DNA of 64,000 nt, from positions 2,666,001 through 2,730,000 of the forward strand of contig NZ_JACHVQ010000001.1 of assembly GCF_014190805.1 (NCBI RefSeq), read 5' to 3'. The position numbers were made by a program, and so were the translations under genes. The number at the start of each line of letters is the position of its first letter. The first letter of the stretch is position 1. Shown here piece after piece: positions 17,032 through 27,100 of the stretch. Under the pieces are notes generated by a model that was not told the DNA's origin, made no database searches, and saw only the letters and a program-made list of their open reading frames with translations. This stretch comes from Flexivirga oryzae. GTDB taxonomy: Bacteria; Actinomycetota; Actinomycetes; Actinomycetales; Dermatophilaceae.

Positions 17032-17131
17032 AGGCTAGTCGGGGCGCGACAAGACCTCTGTGCCAGGCCGTGCCGTCGCGCTGCTAGCGTCATACGCGAA
17101 AGACCACCATCTCGCCCAACTGGGAGTTCTC

Positions 17132-18118
17132 GTGAGCGCAACGCCCGTCAAGGTCGCCGTCACCGGCGCCGCCGGCAACATCGGTTACAGCCTGCTTTTC
17201 CGGATCGCCGCAGGCGACCTCTTCGGCCCGGACACCCCGGTCGAGCTTCGGCTGCTGGAGATCACTCCCGCGCTGAAGGCACTCGAAGGTGTCGTCATGG
17301 AGCTCGACGACAGCGCCTTCCCGCTGCTCGCCGGTGTGCAGATCGGCGATGACGCCACCAAGGTCTTCGACGGCGTCAACCACGCCCTGCTCGTCGGCGC
17401 GAAGCCGCGCGGTCCGGGCATGGAGCGCGGCGATCTGCTGAAGGACAACGGCGGCATCTTCGCCCCGCAGGGCAAGGCGCTCAACGAGGTCGCGGCCGAC
17501 GACATCAAGGTCACCGTCACCGGCAACCCGGCCAACACCAACGCGCTGATCGCGATGAGCAACGCGCCCGACATCCCGAACGAGCGCTTCACCGCCCTCA
17601 CCCGCCTGGACCACAACCGCGCACTCGCGCAGCTGGCCGCGAAGCTGGGTGTGAAGACCACCGACATCACCCAGATGTCGATCTGGGGCAACCACTCCGC
17701 GACGCAGTACCCCGACCTGTTCCACGCCCAGGTCGGCGGCAGGTCCGCGGCCGAGGCCGTCGGCGACCAGGACTGGATCGCGAACACCTACATCCCGACC
17801 GTCGCCAAGCGCGGCGCGGCGATCATCGAGGCCCGTGGCGCCTCGTCGGCCGCGTCGGCCGCGTCGGCGACCATCGACCACGCCCGCGACTGGGAGCACG
17901 GCACCGACGGCGCCTGGGTCTCGATGTCGGTCCCGTCCGACGGCTCCTACGGCGTCCCGGAGGGCATCATCAGCTCCTTCCCGGTGACCGTCGCCGACGG
18001 CAAATGGAGCATCGTGCAGGGCCTGGAGATCGACGACTTCTCCCGCGGCAAGATCGACGCCTCGGTGCAGGAGCTGCAGTCCGAGCGGGACACCGTCAAG
18101 GAGCTCGGCCTCATCTGA
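17132..18118 (+). CDS. mdh: Malate dehydrogenase
   Basis: 328 residues from GTG 17132 with GGGAG 5 bases upstream. The NAD site VAVTGAAGNIGYSLLFRIA and the catalytic segment LTRLDHNRALAQL are of the longer, cytosolic-type MDH. ALLVGAKPRGPGMERGDLL, VTGNPANTNALIAM and IWGNHSATQYPD with the catalytic His complete the pattern. It interconverts malate and oxaloacetate. A TAGCGT -10-like box lies ~40 bp upstream. Divergent from icd. Confidence 0.97.
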   Translation: MSATPVKVAVTGAAGNIGYSLLFRIAAGDLFGPDTPVELRLLEITPALKALEGVVMELDDSAFPLLAGVQIGDDATKVFDGVNHALLVGAKPRGPGMERGDLLKDNGGIFAPQGKALNEVAADDIKVTVTGNPANTNALIAMSNAPDIPNERFTALTRLDHNRALAQLAAKLGVKTTDITQMSIWGNHSATQYPDLFHAQVGGRSAAEAVGDQDWIANTYIPTVAKRGAAIIEARGASSAASAASATIDHARDWEHGTDGAWVSMSVPSDGSYGVPEGIISSFPVTVADGKWSIVQGLEIDDFSRGKIDASVQELQSERDTVKELGLI

Positions 18119-18195
18119 GGTTCGTCACTCGTCGCGACAGCGGGCGCCGGTCACTCCGTGGCCGGCGCCCGCTTCTGCTTCCCGGAGTGCCCAAC

Positions 18196-18455
18196 CACCG
18201 ACCGTCGGTACTTCGGGACAGCAGTGGGGCACAAACCTGTCCCCACCCACCGACCGTCGGTACTTCGGGACAGCAGTGGGGCACGACCCCGTCCCCACCC
18301 ACCGACCGTCGGTACTTCGGGACACGGATCGGTGGTAAACCCGTCCCGGGGGACCGACCGTCGGCACTTCGGGACACCCGTGGGGCACAACCCCGTCCCG
18401 GAGGACCGACCGTCGGCACTTCGGGACGCCCTGAGGCCCGCCCCCGACCCTGTGG
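18196..18455 (+). repeat. Five-unit 52-bp tandem repeat upstream of DUF559 gene 2
   Basis: Units begin at 18196, 18248, 18300, 18352 and 18404, exactly 52 bp apart. Each opens with (C/G)ACCGACCGTCGG, then YACTTCGGGACA. ACCGAC-C-GTCGGT is an odd palindrome. In units 1-4 GGGAC pairs with a later GTCCC, and in unit 1 the stem is seven bases (GGGACAG/CTGTCCC). Units 1-2 are nearly identical, 3-5 drift, and the fifth loses its second half. A further copy of the core follows the gene at 19439. Not a CRISPR: the between-core DNA is itself repeated. Confidence 0.9.
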
Positions 18456-18459
18456 ATAA
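18451..18459 (+). promoter_or_regulatory. Perfect DnaA-box 9-mer upstream of DUF559 gene 2
   Basis: TGTGGATAA at the end of the last tandem unit, 33 bp before the ATG. It overlaps TAAGTT, a possible -10 box (18457-18462), so a protein bound here would cover the promoter. Confidence 0.6.
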
Positions 18460-18492
18460 GTTCCGCGGGACATCCGCCCAACCTGCGACGGT

Positions 18493-19428
18493 ATGCCGAT
18501 GACCTCCCCAGCACCGCTCCGACACCCTGCCGACGAGTTGCCGGACATATTCACCACAGCAGAGGCGTATGCCGCCGGCCTCACCAAACGCGACCTTTCC
18601 CGCGACGGCTACCGCAGACTCTTTCGAGGGGTGTACGTCAACATCGGCGCGGACCCGACATACGCAGAGCAACTCGCCTTCGCCTTGCGAACCGTGCCAA
18701 GCGCGACATTCGTGGCCGAGCACAGTGCTGCCCGACAGCTCGGTGGAGTGACCCCACCCGCCTCCGACCTGCACCTGGGCACACGCGTCCGGACCAAGTC
18801 GCAACACGACGGCATTTCGCTCCGCTTCTACACGAACCCACCGGACCTCGTCGTGCTCAACGGAATTCGGACGACGTCGGCAGGTCAGACCTATCTGGAC
18901 ATGGCGCGATCGCTCGAGTTCATGGACCTGCTCGTACTCGGCGATTCACTGGTACGTCGGTCTGGCTGCAGCCCGACATACCTCAAGAATTTCGTTGCCG
19001 ACTCTTCTGCACATGGAGCGCAGCGTGCGCGGGAGGTCGCCCAGCTCGTGCGCACAGATGTCGAATCCCCCAACGAGAGCCGACTCCGGCTGCTCATCGT
19101 CAGCGGCGGACTGGCCGAACCCAAGGTCAACGAGGTGGTCCGCGACCCAAAGAGCAGACGGAAGCGCAAGCTCGACCTTTGCTACCCCGACTTGAAGGTC
19201 GCGATCGAATTCGACGGACGCCACCACGTCGAGCGGTCCGAGCAGTGGAACAACGACATCCTCCGGCGCGAGGTCTTGGAGGAAATGGGATGGCGTTTCG
19301 TCATCGTCACCTCGTCCGCGATGTATGCAGATCCGCGCCGTGTCCTGCAGCGCATCACCGACAAAGTCGTTGTGGCAGGCGGGCCGAGAATGCCGATTTC
19401 CGACGGTTGGAAACGTCATTTCGGCTGA
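18493..19428 (+). CDS. AbiEi-type wHTH + DUF559 endonuclease-fold protein
   Basis: 311 residues (ATG 18493; ATG 18499 is an alternative). Residues ~18-50 (IFTTAEAYAAGLTKRDLSR, LFRGVYV) are the AbiEi-type winged-helix opening. The C-terminal DUF559 domain (~190-300) shows Glu195 in SPNESRLR, Asp228 in RKLDLCYPD, and Glu239/Asp241 in VAIEFDGRHH. A downstream DILRREVLEEMGWRFVIVT completes the PD-(D/E)XK/Vsr-like core. Codon use is visibly less GC-biased than its neighbours, and it holds one of only three non-GTATGNC uses of GTATG, suggesting recent arrival. Flanked by the 52-bp array and a lone core copy. Function unknown. Confidence 0.82.
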   Translation: MPMTSPAPLRHPADELPDIFTTAEAYAAGLTKRDLSRDGYRRLFRGVYVNIGADPTYAEQLAFALRTVPSATFVAEHSAARQLGGVTPPASDLHLGTRVRTKSQHDGISLRFYTNPPDLVVLNGIRTTSAGQTYLDMARSLEFMDLLVLGDSLVRRSGCSPTYLKNFVADSSAHGAQRAREVAQLVRTDVESPNESRLRLLIVSGGLAEPKVNEVVRDPKSRRKRKLDLCYPDLKVAIEFDGRHHVERSEQWNNDILRREVLEEMGWRFVIVTSSAMYADPRRVLQRITDKVVVAGGPRMPISDGWKRHFG

Positions 19429-19438
19429 CTGACGGGCC

Positions 19439-19459
19439 AACCGTCGGCACTTCGGGACA
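19439..19459 (+). repeat. Solitary copy of the 52-bp array core, 3' of DUF559 gene 2
   Basis: AACCGTCGGCACTTCGGGACA matches units 4-5 of the upstream array over ~20 bases, in the same orientation, immediately after the gene. The repeat family therefore brackets the gene. Confidence 0.85.
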
Positions 19460-19462
19460 TGC

Positions 19463-19738
19463 TCAGGCGGGCAGCGGCGTCAGCTTCACGACGGTGAAGA
19501 TCAACGCGAGCGCGCAGGCGAGGGTCAGGAACACCGCCCCGTCCAGGACACGCGATCGTATGACGAGCGCCCCTGCGACCTTCTCGGACAACACCAGCCG
19601 TCCGAGCCCGGCGAGGCCCAGCGCGGCCGCGAGGACGTAGCCGCCGCCGCGCACCGCGCCGGTCGCGATGACACCCAGGCCGAGCAGGCTGCCGACGATG
19701 ACGAACCACCACAGCGGTCCGAGACCGAATCGCGTCAC
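19463..19738 (-). CDS. DUF3017 small membrane protein
   Basis: 91 residues with three hydrophobic segments (~9-27, 33-50, 66-85). It begins with GTG overlapping the folD stop (GTGA). DUF3017 proteins are typically encoded directly after folD in actinobacteria, as here. No function is known. Confidence 0.8.
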   Translation of the reverse strand: MTRFGLGPLWWFVIVGSLLGLGVIATGAVRGGGYVLAAALGLAGLGRLVLSEKVAGALVIRSRVLDGAVFLTLACALALIFTVVKLTPLPA

Positions 19739-20604
19739 GCGGCGCCCACCAGCGCTGCCTGCCGTTCCGCGGCCGCGACGACGTTGGTGAGCAGCATGGC
19801 GCGGGTCATCGGGCCGACCCCGCCGGGGTTGGGGGTGAGGTGACCGGCGACCTGCGCGACGTCGGCCGCGACGTCGCCGGCGATCCGGCCGTCCACCCGA
19901 GAGACCCCGACGTCCAGCACCGCAGCTCCCGGCTTGACCATGTCGGCGGTGATCAGCCCGGGCACGCCGGCGGCGGCCACGATCACGTCGGCGGCGCGGG
20001 TGTGCGCGGCCAGGTCACGGGTGCCGGTGTGGCACAGCGTCACGGTGGAGTTCTCGCTGCGCCGGGTCAGCAGCAGCCCCAGTGGCCGACCCACCGTGAG
20101 GCCGCGGCCCACCACCACGACCTCGGCGCCGTTCAGCGGCACGTCATACCGACGGAGCAACTCGATCACGCCGATGGGCGTGCACGGCAACGGGCCCTCC
20201 TCCCCCAGGACCAGCTTGCCGAGGTTGACCGGATGGAGCCCGTCGACGTCCTTGTCCGGGGAAACCTTTGACAGCAGGGCGAATTCGTCCAGACCGGTCG
20301 GTTGCTGGACAAGGAATCCGGTGCATGCCGGGTCGTCGTTCAGTTCGTCGATGACGGCTTCCACCTCGGCCTGGGTCGCCGTCCCCGGCAGGTCGCGCCG
20401 GATCGAGTTGATGCCGATGCTGGCGCAGTCCTTGTGTTTGGCCCCGACATACCAGGTCGACGCCGGGTCGTCCCCGACCAGGACGGTGCCGAGACCGGGC
20501 ACGATCCCCCGCTCGGCGAGCGCGGCGACACGCGCCCGCAGCTCGTCCTTGATCGCCGAAAGGGTGGCCTTGCCGTCCAGGAGAGTCGCTGTCACGGCGC
20601 TCAT
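19735..20604 (-). CDS. folD: Methylenetetrahydrofolate dehydrogenase / methenyl-THF cyclohydrolase
   Basis: 289 residues from ATG 20604; the frame is open further upstream, but FolD homology starts here. It interconverts methylene-, methenyl- and formyl-THF for purine and formylmethionine synthesis. Motifs are GLGTVLVGDDPASTWYVGAKHKD with the catalytic Lys, FLVQQPTGLD, DKDVDGLHPVNLG, PCTPIGVIELL, VVGRGLTVGRPLGLLL and the C-terminal TPNPGGVGPMTRAMLL. Followed by DUF3017; preceded at 29 bp by yjbQ. Confidence 0.96.
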   Translation of the reverse strand: MSAVTATLLDGKATLSAIKDELRARVAALAERGIVPGLGTVLVGDDPASTWYVGAKHKDCASIGINSIRRDLPGTATQAEVEAVIDELNDDPACTGFLVQQPTGLDEFALLSKVSPDKDVDGLHPVNLGKLVLGEEGPLPCTPIGVIELLRRYDVPLNGAEVVVVGRGLTVGRPLGLLLTRRSENSTVTLCHTGTRDLAAHTRAADVIVAAAGVPGLITADMVKPGAAVLDVGVSRVDGRIAGDVAADVAQVAGHLTPNPGGVGPMTRAMLLTNVVAAAERQAALVGAA

Positions 20605-20633
20605 CTTTTCATGTCGGTGTGAGCGCCGGTCGG

Positions 20634-21044
20634 TCACGCCGGAATGGTCGAGAAACGCACCGTGCGGACCGCGTTGTCCACGTTGAGATCCACCAGGCAG
20701 ATGCTCTGCCAGGTGCCGAGCGCCAAGCGCCCGCCGACCACCGGGACCGTTGTGTATGGCGGCACGAGCGCGGGCATCACATGTGACCGGCCATGACCCC
20801 GGCTGCCGTGGGCGTGCTGCCACCGGTCGTCCGCTGGCAGCAGCTCCGCCAGCGCCGCCAGCAGGTCGCCGTCGCTGCCCGCACCGGTCTCGATGATCGC
20901 AATGCCGGCGGTGGCGTGCGGGACGAAGAGATGCAGTAGTCCGTCCTCTCCCGCGGCGGCGAACTCGGCGCACTCGCGGGTGATGTCGAGGACGACTTCC
21001 CTGTCGCCGGTGCGGAACTCGCGTGTCTCGGTGCGCATGCTCAC
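20634..21044 (-). CDS. YjbQ (UPF0047) family protein
   Basis: 136 residues. YjbQ signatures are LLHLFVPHATAGIAIIETGA with the conserved His and Glu, HGRSHVMPAL, and GTWQSICLVDLN. E. coli YjbQ has weak thiamine-phosphate synthase activity and binds a metal through its His residues; the real role is unclear. GTG 21044 overlaps the stop of the preceding cyclase gene (GTGA); ATG 21038 is an alternative start. Confidence 0.85.
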   Translation of the reverse strand: MSMRTETREFRTGDREVVLDITRECAEFAAAGEDGLLHLFVPHATAGIAIIETGAGSDGDLLAALAELLPADDRWQHAHGSRGHGRSHVMPALVPPYTTVPVVGGRLALGTWQSICLVDLNVDNAVRTVRFSTIPA

Positions 21045-24000
21045 CTGCCCCTCAAGCCGGCCGCCGCCGCCAGCCAGTCGTCGACGTGGTCGGCCATGAT
21101 GTCGGCACCCTTACGGCGGTAGGCGTGCCGGGCCCGGTCCGCGGCGGCCGTGGACGCCGCCTGGTCATCCAGGATGAGGTGGGTGACCGCTTGGTCGACC
21201 GCCTGCTCGGCCACCATGATCGGCATCGACATACCGGCGATCGCCGCACGTGCCTGCTCGACCCGCTGCAGCGCGAGCCGGGGGTTGCCGGTGGCGGCCA
21301 GCAACTGCGCGACCACCGAGTCACGCAACCCCGGGCTGTAGCCGTCGTCCTCCAGGGTCGGCGCCTCCAGATCACCGTCGAACACCTCGAGCGCCGCGTC
21401 CAGATCACCGATGCGCAACAGCAGCCGCACGATCCACAGCGTGTTGTCCAGTTGCACGATCGGCGCGAGCCGCGGGAGCGCTTCCTGCAACGCTTCGGCC
21501 GCAGGGCGGGCATCGCCGAAGCTGTAGAGCGCCATCGCCCAGCGGTCGGTCTCGCGGGCCAGATAGTCGGCCCCGCTGGACAGTTCCTTGACCTGGTCCC
21601 AGTCCGCTGTCGCGCCGGAACGGTCGCCCTGCATGGCGCGCAGCCACACCCGCAGGGGGAGCAGTTGCAGCACGCGTTCCCGTTGCGCACCACCGGATGC
21701 GATCGCGTTGTCGACGTCCTGCAGCACCTGTCCGACCGGTTCGTCGCTCCACATGGCGTATTCGACGCGGGCGAAGGTCAGCTTCCGACGGACCGGCCGG
21801 TCCTCCACCTGCGCGGCGAGTTCGGTCAGCCTGCTGACCTCGCCGAGCCCCTCGGTCATCCGGCCCGCGAGGCCGTACGCGATGACGCGAGCCCAGCCGA
21901 CGTCGAGCGACACGGACGGAAGATCCTCGAATCCTGCTGTGTCGCCGACGAGTTCCGTGCTCACAGCGATGCCCTCGAGCGGCGTGGTCGCGGCCGTCTG
22001 CAACCGTCCCGCCAGCAGGATCCCTTCCCGGTGCACCAGCCACGCGGGCGACTCGTCGAGCTTCCTGTCGCAGCGTTGCACCACCTCCTCGACCTCGGCG
22101 AGGTTCATGTGGTCCGAGCGCATGAACGCGCGATGGGCGACGTCGTGCAGCCTGGGGTCACCGTCGGCGTACAACGGGATGAGGTCGAGGTATGCCGCTC
22201 GTGTGTCCGGCTCACCGCGCAGGTCCAGCTCCTCCGCCGCGTCGAACGACGCCACGGCGGCCCGGTCACGGACACTCGCCACGAGCGCGGTGTCCGACGA
22301 GACCGCGGCGATCTCGGCGTACGCCTTGCGGACGTGCTCGGCAATGGCCAGCCGCTGCGAACCGGCAAGCTTGTCAGCGTTTTCCGCCAGCCAGTCGGCT
22401 GCCCGAAGGTGCCGCTCCGAGCGGACCTGTCGGGCCTGCGTGCGGTAGGCGGTCTCCATCAGCATCGACTGCGCGAACTGGTAGCGGGTGAAGCCCGAGT
22501 TGTCCTGGTCGCCGATCTCCAGAATGTTCAGCTGCCGCAGCCGGCTGGCGACGTCGTTTCCGGTGTCCTTCGGGTCCGGGTTGGCGGTGCGGACCGGTCC
22601 GACCGCCTCGGCGTAGAACTCGCGGCCCAGGACCGACCCGACCTCACAGAACGCGCGTTCCATCGGCGTCAACCGGTCGAGAGTCGCCTCGAACAGGGTG
22701 TGCACCGACACGGGCAGCTCCTCCCCGTCGCACATCGAGTCGAGCAACACCTCGAAGACCTGGGGGTTGCCGTCGCTGCGCCGGATCAGCGCATCCAGAG
22801 CGGTGTCCGCGGAACGCCCGGACTCGGCTGCGGCTGATTCGATCTCAGTAACGCGATCGGCGGCGATCTCGCGCAGCTCGTCCGCGGACAGCGGGTCGAC
22901 CGGTTCGACACGGGACTGCTGGCCGCCACCCCACATCGGGCGGCGCTCGAAGAGTTCGGGGCGGGTGGTGCAGATGGTCAGCACCGGGTAGGTCAGCAAC
23001 GGCTCGATCAACTGCTCGATCAGGTCGAGCATCGGATCGCTCGCCCAGTGAATGTCCTTCCACCACACCGCGATCGGGCCATTGAGTGCGAGGCGTGAGA
23101 GCACTTTGCGGGCGGCCCAGACGATGTCCTCGGTCGAGGTGGTCTCCTCCGACCTGGCCGTGGCCGACTCCAGCCTCCGGATGATCGCCGTGGCGGTGCG
23201 CTCGGGGAACATCCCCTTCACCGTCTCGGTCCAGTCCTCGCCGACGGCGGACAACAGCTTGGCGAGCGGGCCGTAGTTGCCGTCGGTACCCAGCGGCTGC
23301 GCCGTCCCGCGCAGCACCCGCAGCCCGTCCCGGTCATCCACGAAATGCCCCACCAGCCGGTTCTTTCCGATCCCCGGCTCCCCGACATACGTCACGAACC
23401 AGCCCTGCCCGAGCCGATGGGACCGATCCGCGATGGCGGTCAGGTCACGCAGCTCCGCCTCCCGCCCGACGAACGGGCTGCGCCGGATCTCGCCGGGGCG
23501 CCGCTCGTGGTCGGCGACCTTGTAGACGTCCTGTGGTTCGGTCTTCCCGCGGTGGGTGATCGGCCCGACGAAGTCGAGCGACACCTTGGTGCCGACCAGA
23601 TCCGCCACCGTGTCGCCGACGTACGTCTCCTCCGGCCCGGCGGCCGCCTCCAGGCGGGCCGCCACGTTGACCGCGTCGCCGGTGACCGAGAACTGGCCGT
23701 CGGGCTGATGGGTCACGAAGACCTCGCCGGAGTTCACCCCGACGCGCACCCGCAGCCGTTGGCCGAGCTGTGCCCGCATCCGGCCCGACAGCTCGTGCAT
23801 AGCCGCGTGGATGTCCGTTGCCGCGCGCACCGCCCGCAGGGCGTCGTCCTCCCGGGTCGCAGGCACGCCGAAGACCGCCATGACCGCGTCACCGATGAAC
23901 TTCTCCACGGTGCCGCCGTACTTCCACACGATGCGGGAGACGGCGTCGAAATAGCGTGCCAGGCCGGCACGCAGCGCCTCCGGGTCGAGTGACTCGCCCA

Positions 24001-24151
24001 GACTCGTCGACCCGACGATGTCGACGAACAGGATCACGACATGCTTGCGGACAGGGGCCTGCAGACCGCCCTGGGCCAGCGCCGCACCACAGTTCGGGCA
24101 GAACTTCGTCCCGGCCGGGGACTCGAATCCGCAACGCCAACAGGTGATCAC
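21041..24151 (-). CDS. Zinc-ribbon / class III adenylyl cyclase / AAA ATPase signalling protein, paralogue 1
   Basis: 1036 residues from GTG 24151, which overlaps the previous stop (GTGA). A zinc ribbon (Cys4, Cys7, Cys18, Cys21) precedes the cyclase domain (~36-210). Metal-binding Asp44 (LFVDIVGST) and Asp88 (EKFIGDAVMAVFG), adenine-specifying Lys84, and the N-x-x-x-R pair in NVAARLEA are all kept, so it should make cAMP. An ATPase of the AAA_16 kind follows (FVGREAEL), but its Walker A reads GEPGIGKNR, with Asn where Ser/Thr is normal. The C-terminal ~500 residues look like helical repeats. No DNA-binding domain is visible. Last of three tandem paralogues. Confidence 0.88.
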   Translation of the reverse strand: MITCWRCGFESPAGTKFCPNCGAALAQGGLQAPVRKHVVILFVDIVGSTSLGESLDPEALRAGLARYFDAVSRIVWKYGGTVEKFIGDAVMAVFGVPATREDDALRAVRAATDIHAAMHELSGRMRAQLGQRLRVRVGVNSGEVFVTHQPDGQFSVTGDAVNVAARLEAAAGPEETYVGDTVADLVGTKVSLDFVGPITHRGKTEPQDVYKVADHERRPGEIRRSPFVGREAELRDLTAIADRSHRLGQGWFVTYVGEPGIGKNRLVGHFVDDRDGLRVLRGTAQPLGTDGNYGPLAKLLSAVGEDWTETVKGMFPERTATAIIRRLESATARSEETTSTEDIVWAARKVLSRLALNGPIAVWWKDIHWASDPMLDLIEQLIEPLLTYPVLTICTTRPELFERRPMWGGGQQSRVEPVDPLSADELREIAADRVTEIESAAAESGRSADTALDALIRRSDGNPQVFEVLLDSMCDGEELPVSVHTLFEATLDRLTPMERAFCEVGSVLGREFYAEAVGPVRTANPDPKDTGNDVASRLRQLNILEIGDQDNSGFTRYQFAQSMLMETAYRTQARQVRSERHLRAADWLAENADKLAGSQRLAIAEHVRKAYAEIAAVSSDTALVASVRDRAAVASFDAAEELDLRGEPDTRAAYLDLIPLYADGDPRLHDVAHRAFMRSDHMNLAEVEEVVQRCDRKLDESPAWLVHREGILLAGRLQTAATTPLEGIAVSTELVGDTAGFEDLPSVSLDVGWARVIAYGLAGRMTEGLGEVSRLTELAAQVEDRPVRRKLTFARVEYAMWSDEPVGQVLQDVDNAIASGGAQRERVLQLLPLRVWLRAMQGDRSGATADWDQVKELSSGADYLARETDRWAMALYSFGDARPAAEALQEALPRLAPIVQLDNTLWIVRLLLRIGDLDAALEVFDGDLEAPTLEDDGYSPGLRDSVVAQLLAATGNPRLALQRVEQARAAIAGMSMPIMVAEQAVDQAVTHLILDDQAASTAAADRARHAYRRKGADIMADHVDDWLAAAAGLRGR

Positions 24152-27100
24152 GAGGCCATATTCTTCCAGTCGTCCGCACGCAGCTTGTCGGCGTTGCCGA
24201 CCCACAGGTCGACCTGCGGCACCAGCGCCGCCGCGCCCTTGTCCGTCAGCGCCGCGCGCGCGAGATCCGCTGCGACCTGCGACGCGGCGTCATCGCCGAG
24301 CAGGCGCTCGACGATCGCGGTCATCGCGTGCATGAACGCCGCCTCGATCGGGCTCTCCTCGGGCCGGTCGACCTGCGCCGGGACGGTGATCTGGTGCAAC
24401 GCCCCCACCCGGTCACCACGCAGCGCACACTGCACGGCGAGCATGTATGCCGTGTTCACGTCCTCCAGGAACGCCAGACCGGGCGGAAGCTCGACCGCGA
24501 CGAGCTGGCGGCAGCACTCGACCGCGAAGTCCAGGTCGCCGTCGAAGATCGCGTCCCGTGCAGCCGAACCCAGCATGCTGGCAACGAAACTCGGCAGCTC
24601 GGTCTCGGCAGCGCGCTCCGCCCAGTAGCGGGCGGACTCCGCCGGCGACCCGTCCGCCAACAGCAACCGCGGGTAGTGCTGCAGGTCGTAGGCGCGCAGC
24701 CGGGCCGGCACGTCCTGTAGATCCGCCCGCAGTTGCGTCCACCACGAGCGTGCCTCATCCAGGTCCCCGCGCATGGACAACGCACCGGCCAGCACGGCGG
24801 TCGTGGTGCGCCAGATGTTGCGGTGCCCGGACACGAGGTCCTGCAGGGTGCGCGCCTGCGCGACGACGTCGTCGGTCGGGGTCGAGCCGGCATACGCGAC
24901 CTGGAGGTCGAAATTGCGCCACATCCGCTCGCTGAACGCGAGTCCGTGCTCCCGTGTGCGGGCAACGCCGACCAGGCACAGCTCGTGGCACGTCGCCAGG
25001 TGACCGAGGTCGGCCTCCGCCTCGGCGAGGTAGATCGACACCAGGTCCACTGCATATGGATCCGCCTCGCTCGACGAGTCGAGGCGGGTCAGCAACCGCC
25101 GGCCCTCGGCACGGATCTCGTCCAGCGTCAGGTCCCCACCGCGCGCCGCGCCCCAGTGTCGGGTCGCCGTCCGGACCACCTGCCACACCGGGTCGGCAGC
25201 CATGGCCGCGTCCAGCCGGTCCAGCCAGCCGCTCCACTGCTTCAGGTCGGCGATGTCCGTGCGTTCCAGCACCACCACATGGGCCAGCTCGAAGTGCCGA
25301 GCATCTCCGGCGGGCAGCACGTCGAGCAACCGATCGATCGCACGCGCTGTGTCCGGATCGCCCCGCAACCGCATCGCCCGCAACGACTCGGTGGCAGCGT
25401 CCGCCGCCAGCGCCTGCAGCGTTCGGCGCTCGGTCAGCGATCCGTCGATCTCCTGCGACAGATCGAACGCCCGCTGCCGATGTGAGGCGATCAGGGACAC
25501 GGCGTCGGCGCGCACCAGGTCCCGATGGGCGTCCACCCAGTCCGCGAGCACCGAATGCCGGGTGATGCGAGTACGTTTCGGCATCGTGCGGTAGGCGGTC
25601 TGCATGAAGACCGTTTGCGCGAAGCGATAACCACCGTCACCCGTCAGCTCGAAGACGTTGCGGTCGCGCAGCCGGTCGAGCACCGCTGCGGGCTCCGCGA
25701 CGTCGGCGACGGCAGCCACCGGTTCACCCGGGAAGTGCCGGCCGTAGACCGCTGCGGTCTCCACCACCGCACGTTCGTCCGCACCCAGTCGGTCCAGCGC
25801 GGCCTCGTACAGCTGGGTGACCGAGGCCGGCAACGCGCCACCGGCCGCCGCGGACTGCGCCAGCAGCTGCACCACCTGGGGGTTGCCATCGGCCCGTTGC
25901 ACCAGATCCTCGGCGGTGATGTTTGCGTCGCCCGCCTGCAGGGCGATGCGTTCGGCGGCCACCGCGAGCATCTCGTCGTAGTCGAGCGGTTCGACGTCCT
26001 CGACCCGCGCCTTGCGGCCGCCACCCCAGGACGCGTCGACCTCGAAGAGCTCGGGCCGGGCCAGGCAGATGGTCAACACCGGCAGGGTCCGGCAGGCCGC
26101 AGCGAGCCGGCCGATGAAGTCCAGCTGCGTGACCGTGCCCCAGTGCAGGTCGTCCCACACCGACGCCACCGGGGAGGTGTCGCAGATCGCGGCGAGAACG
26201 GCGCGGACGGCCCAGACGACGTCCTCGACGGACGTCGGGCTGTCCGAGAGACCGACCGCGGAGCGCAGCCGCTGCAGCACCGGCGCCGCGTCCTCGCCGA
26301 GCAGCTCCTCGACATACCCGTGCCAGTCGTCGGCGAGGCCGTCCAGCCACCGCCCGAGCGGTGCGAACGCCCCGGTGCTCATGGCGTCGCAACTGCCTGC
26401 GACCACGCGCAATCGCTCCTCCCGGCCCGCCAGGAACTGTCGGATCAGCCGGGACTTGCCGATGCCCGCGTCTCCGACATACGTCAGCAGCCACCCCTGC
26501 CGACGGGCCGCCGAGCGGTCCGCGACCGCGGCGAGATCGTCCAGCTCCGCCTGTCGGCCGACGAACGCCGGCTCGCGCACCTCCAGGACCCGATCCTGGT
26601 CGGTCGCAACCCGGAAAACATGCTGCGGCAACGATTTTCCCTTGTGCAGGATCTCGCCGACGTCGTCCAGGACGATGTCGGCGCGCACCAACTCGGCCAC
26701 CGTGTCGCCGAGATACGTCTCGTCCTCGCCCGCGGCCGCTTCCAACCGCTGCGCCGTGTTGACCGCGTCGCCGGTCACCGAGAACTGCCCGTCCGGCTGA
26801 TGGGTGACGAAGACCTCGCCGGAGTTCACGCCGATGCGCACGTGCAGCCCGACGCCGATCTCCTGCTCGAACCGGCCGGACAACTCGGCAACAGCTTCAT
26901 GTATGCCGCCCGCGGCGCGAACCGCGCGGACCGCGTCGTCCTCGCGGGTGCTCGGCACTCCGAACACCGCCATCACCGCGTCCCCGATGAACTTCTCGAC
27001 CGTGCCGCCGTGCGCCCAGATCACCCGTGACACGGCGTCGAAGTAGCGTGCCAGCCGCTGCCGCAGGGCCTCGGGGTCCGCGGACTCGCCGAGGGTGGTC

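Noticed and set aside
18196..18455. CRISPR array candidate (regular repeats at 52-bp period)
   Set aside because: The DNA between the conserved cores is itself repeated rather than unique, there are no cas genes, and similar cores occur outside the array.
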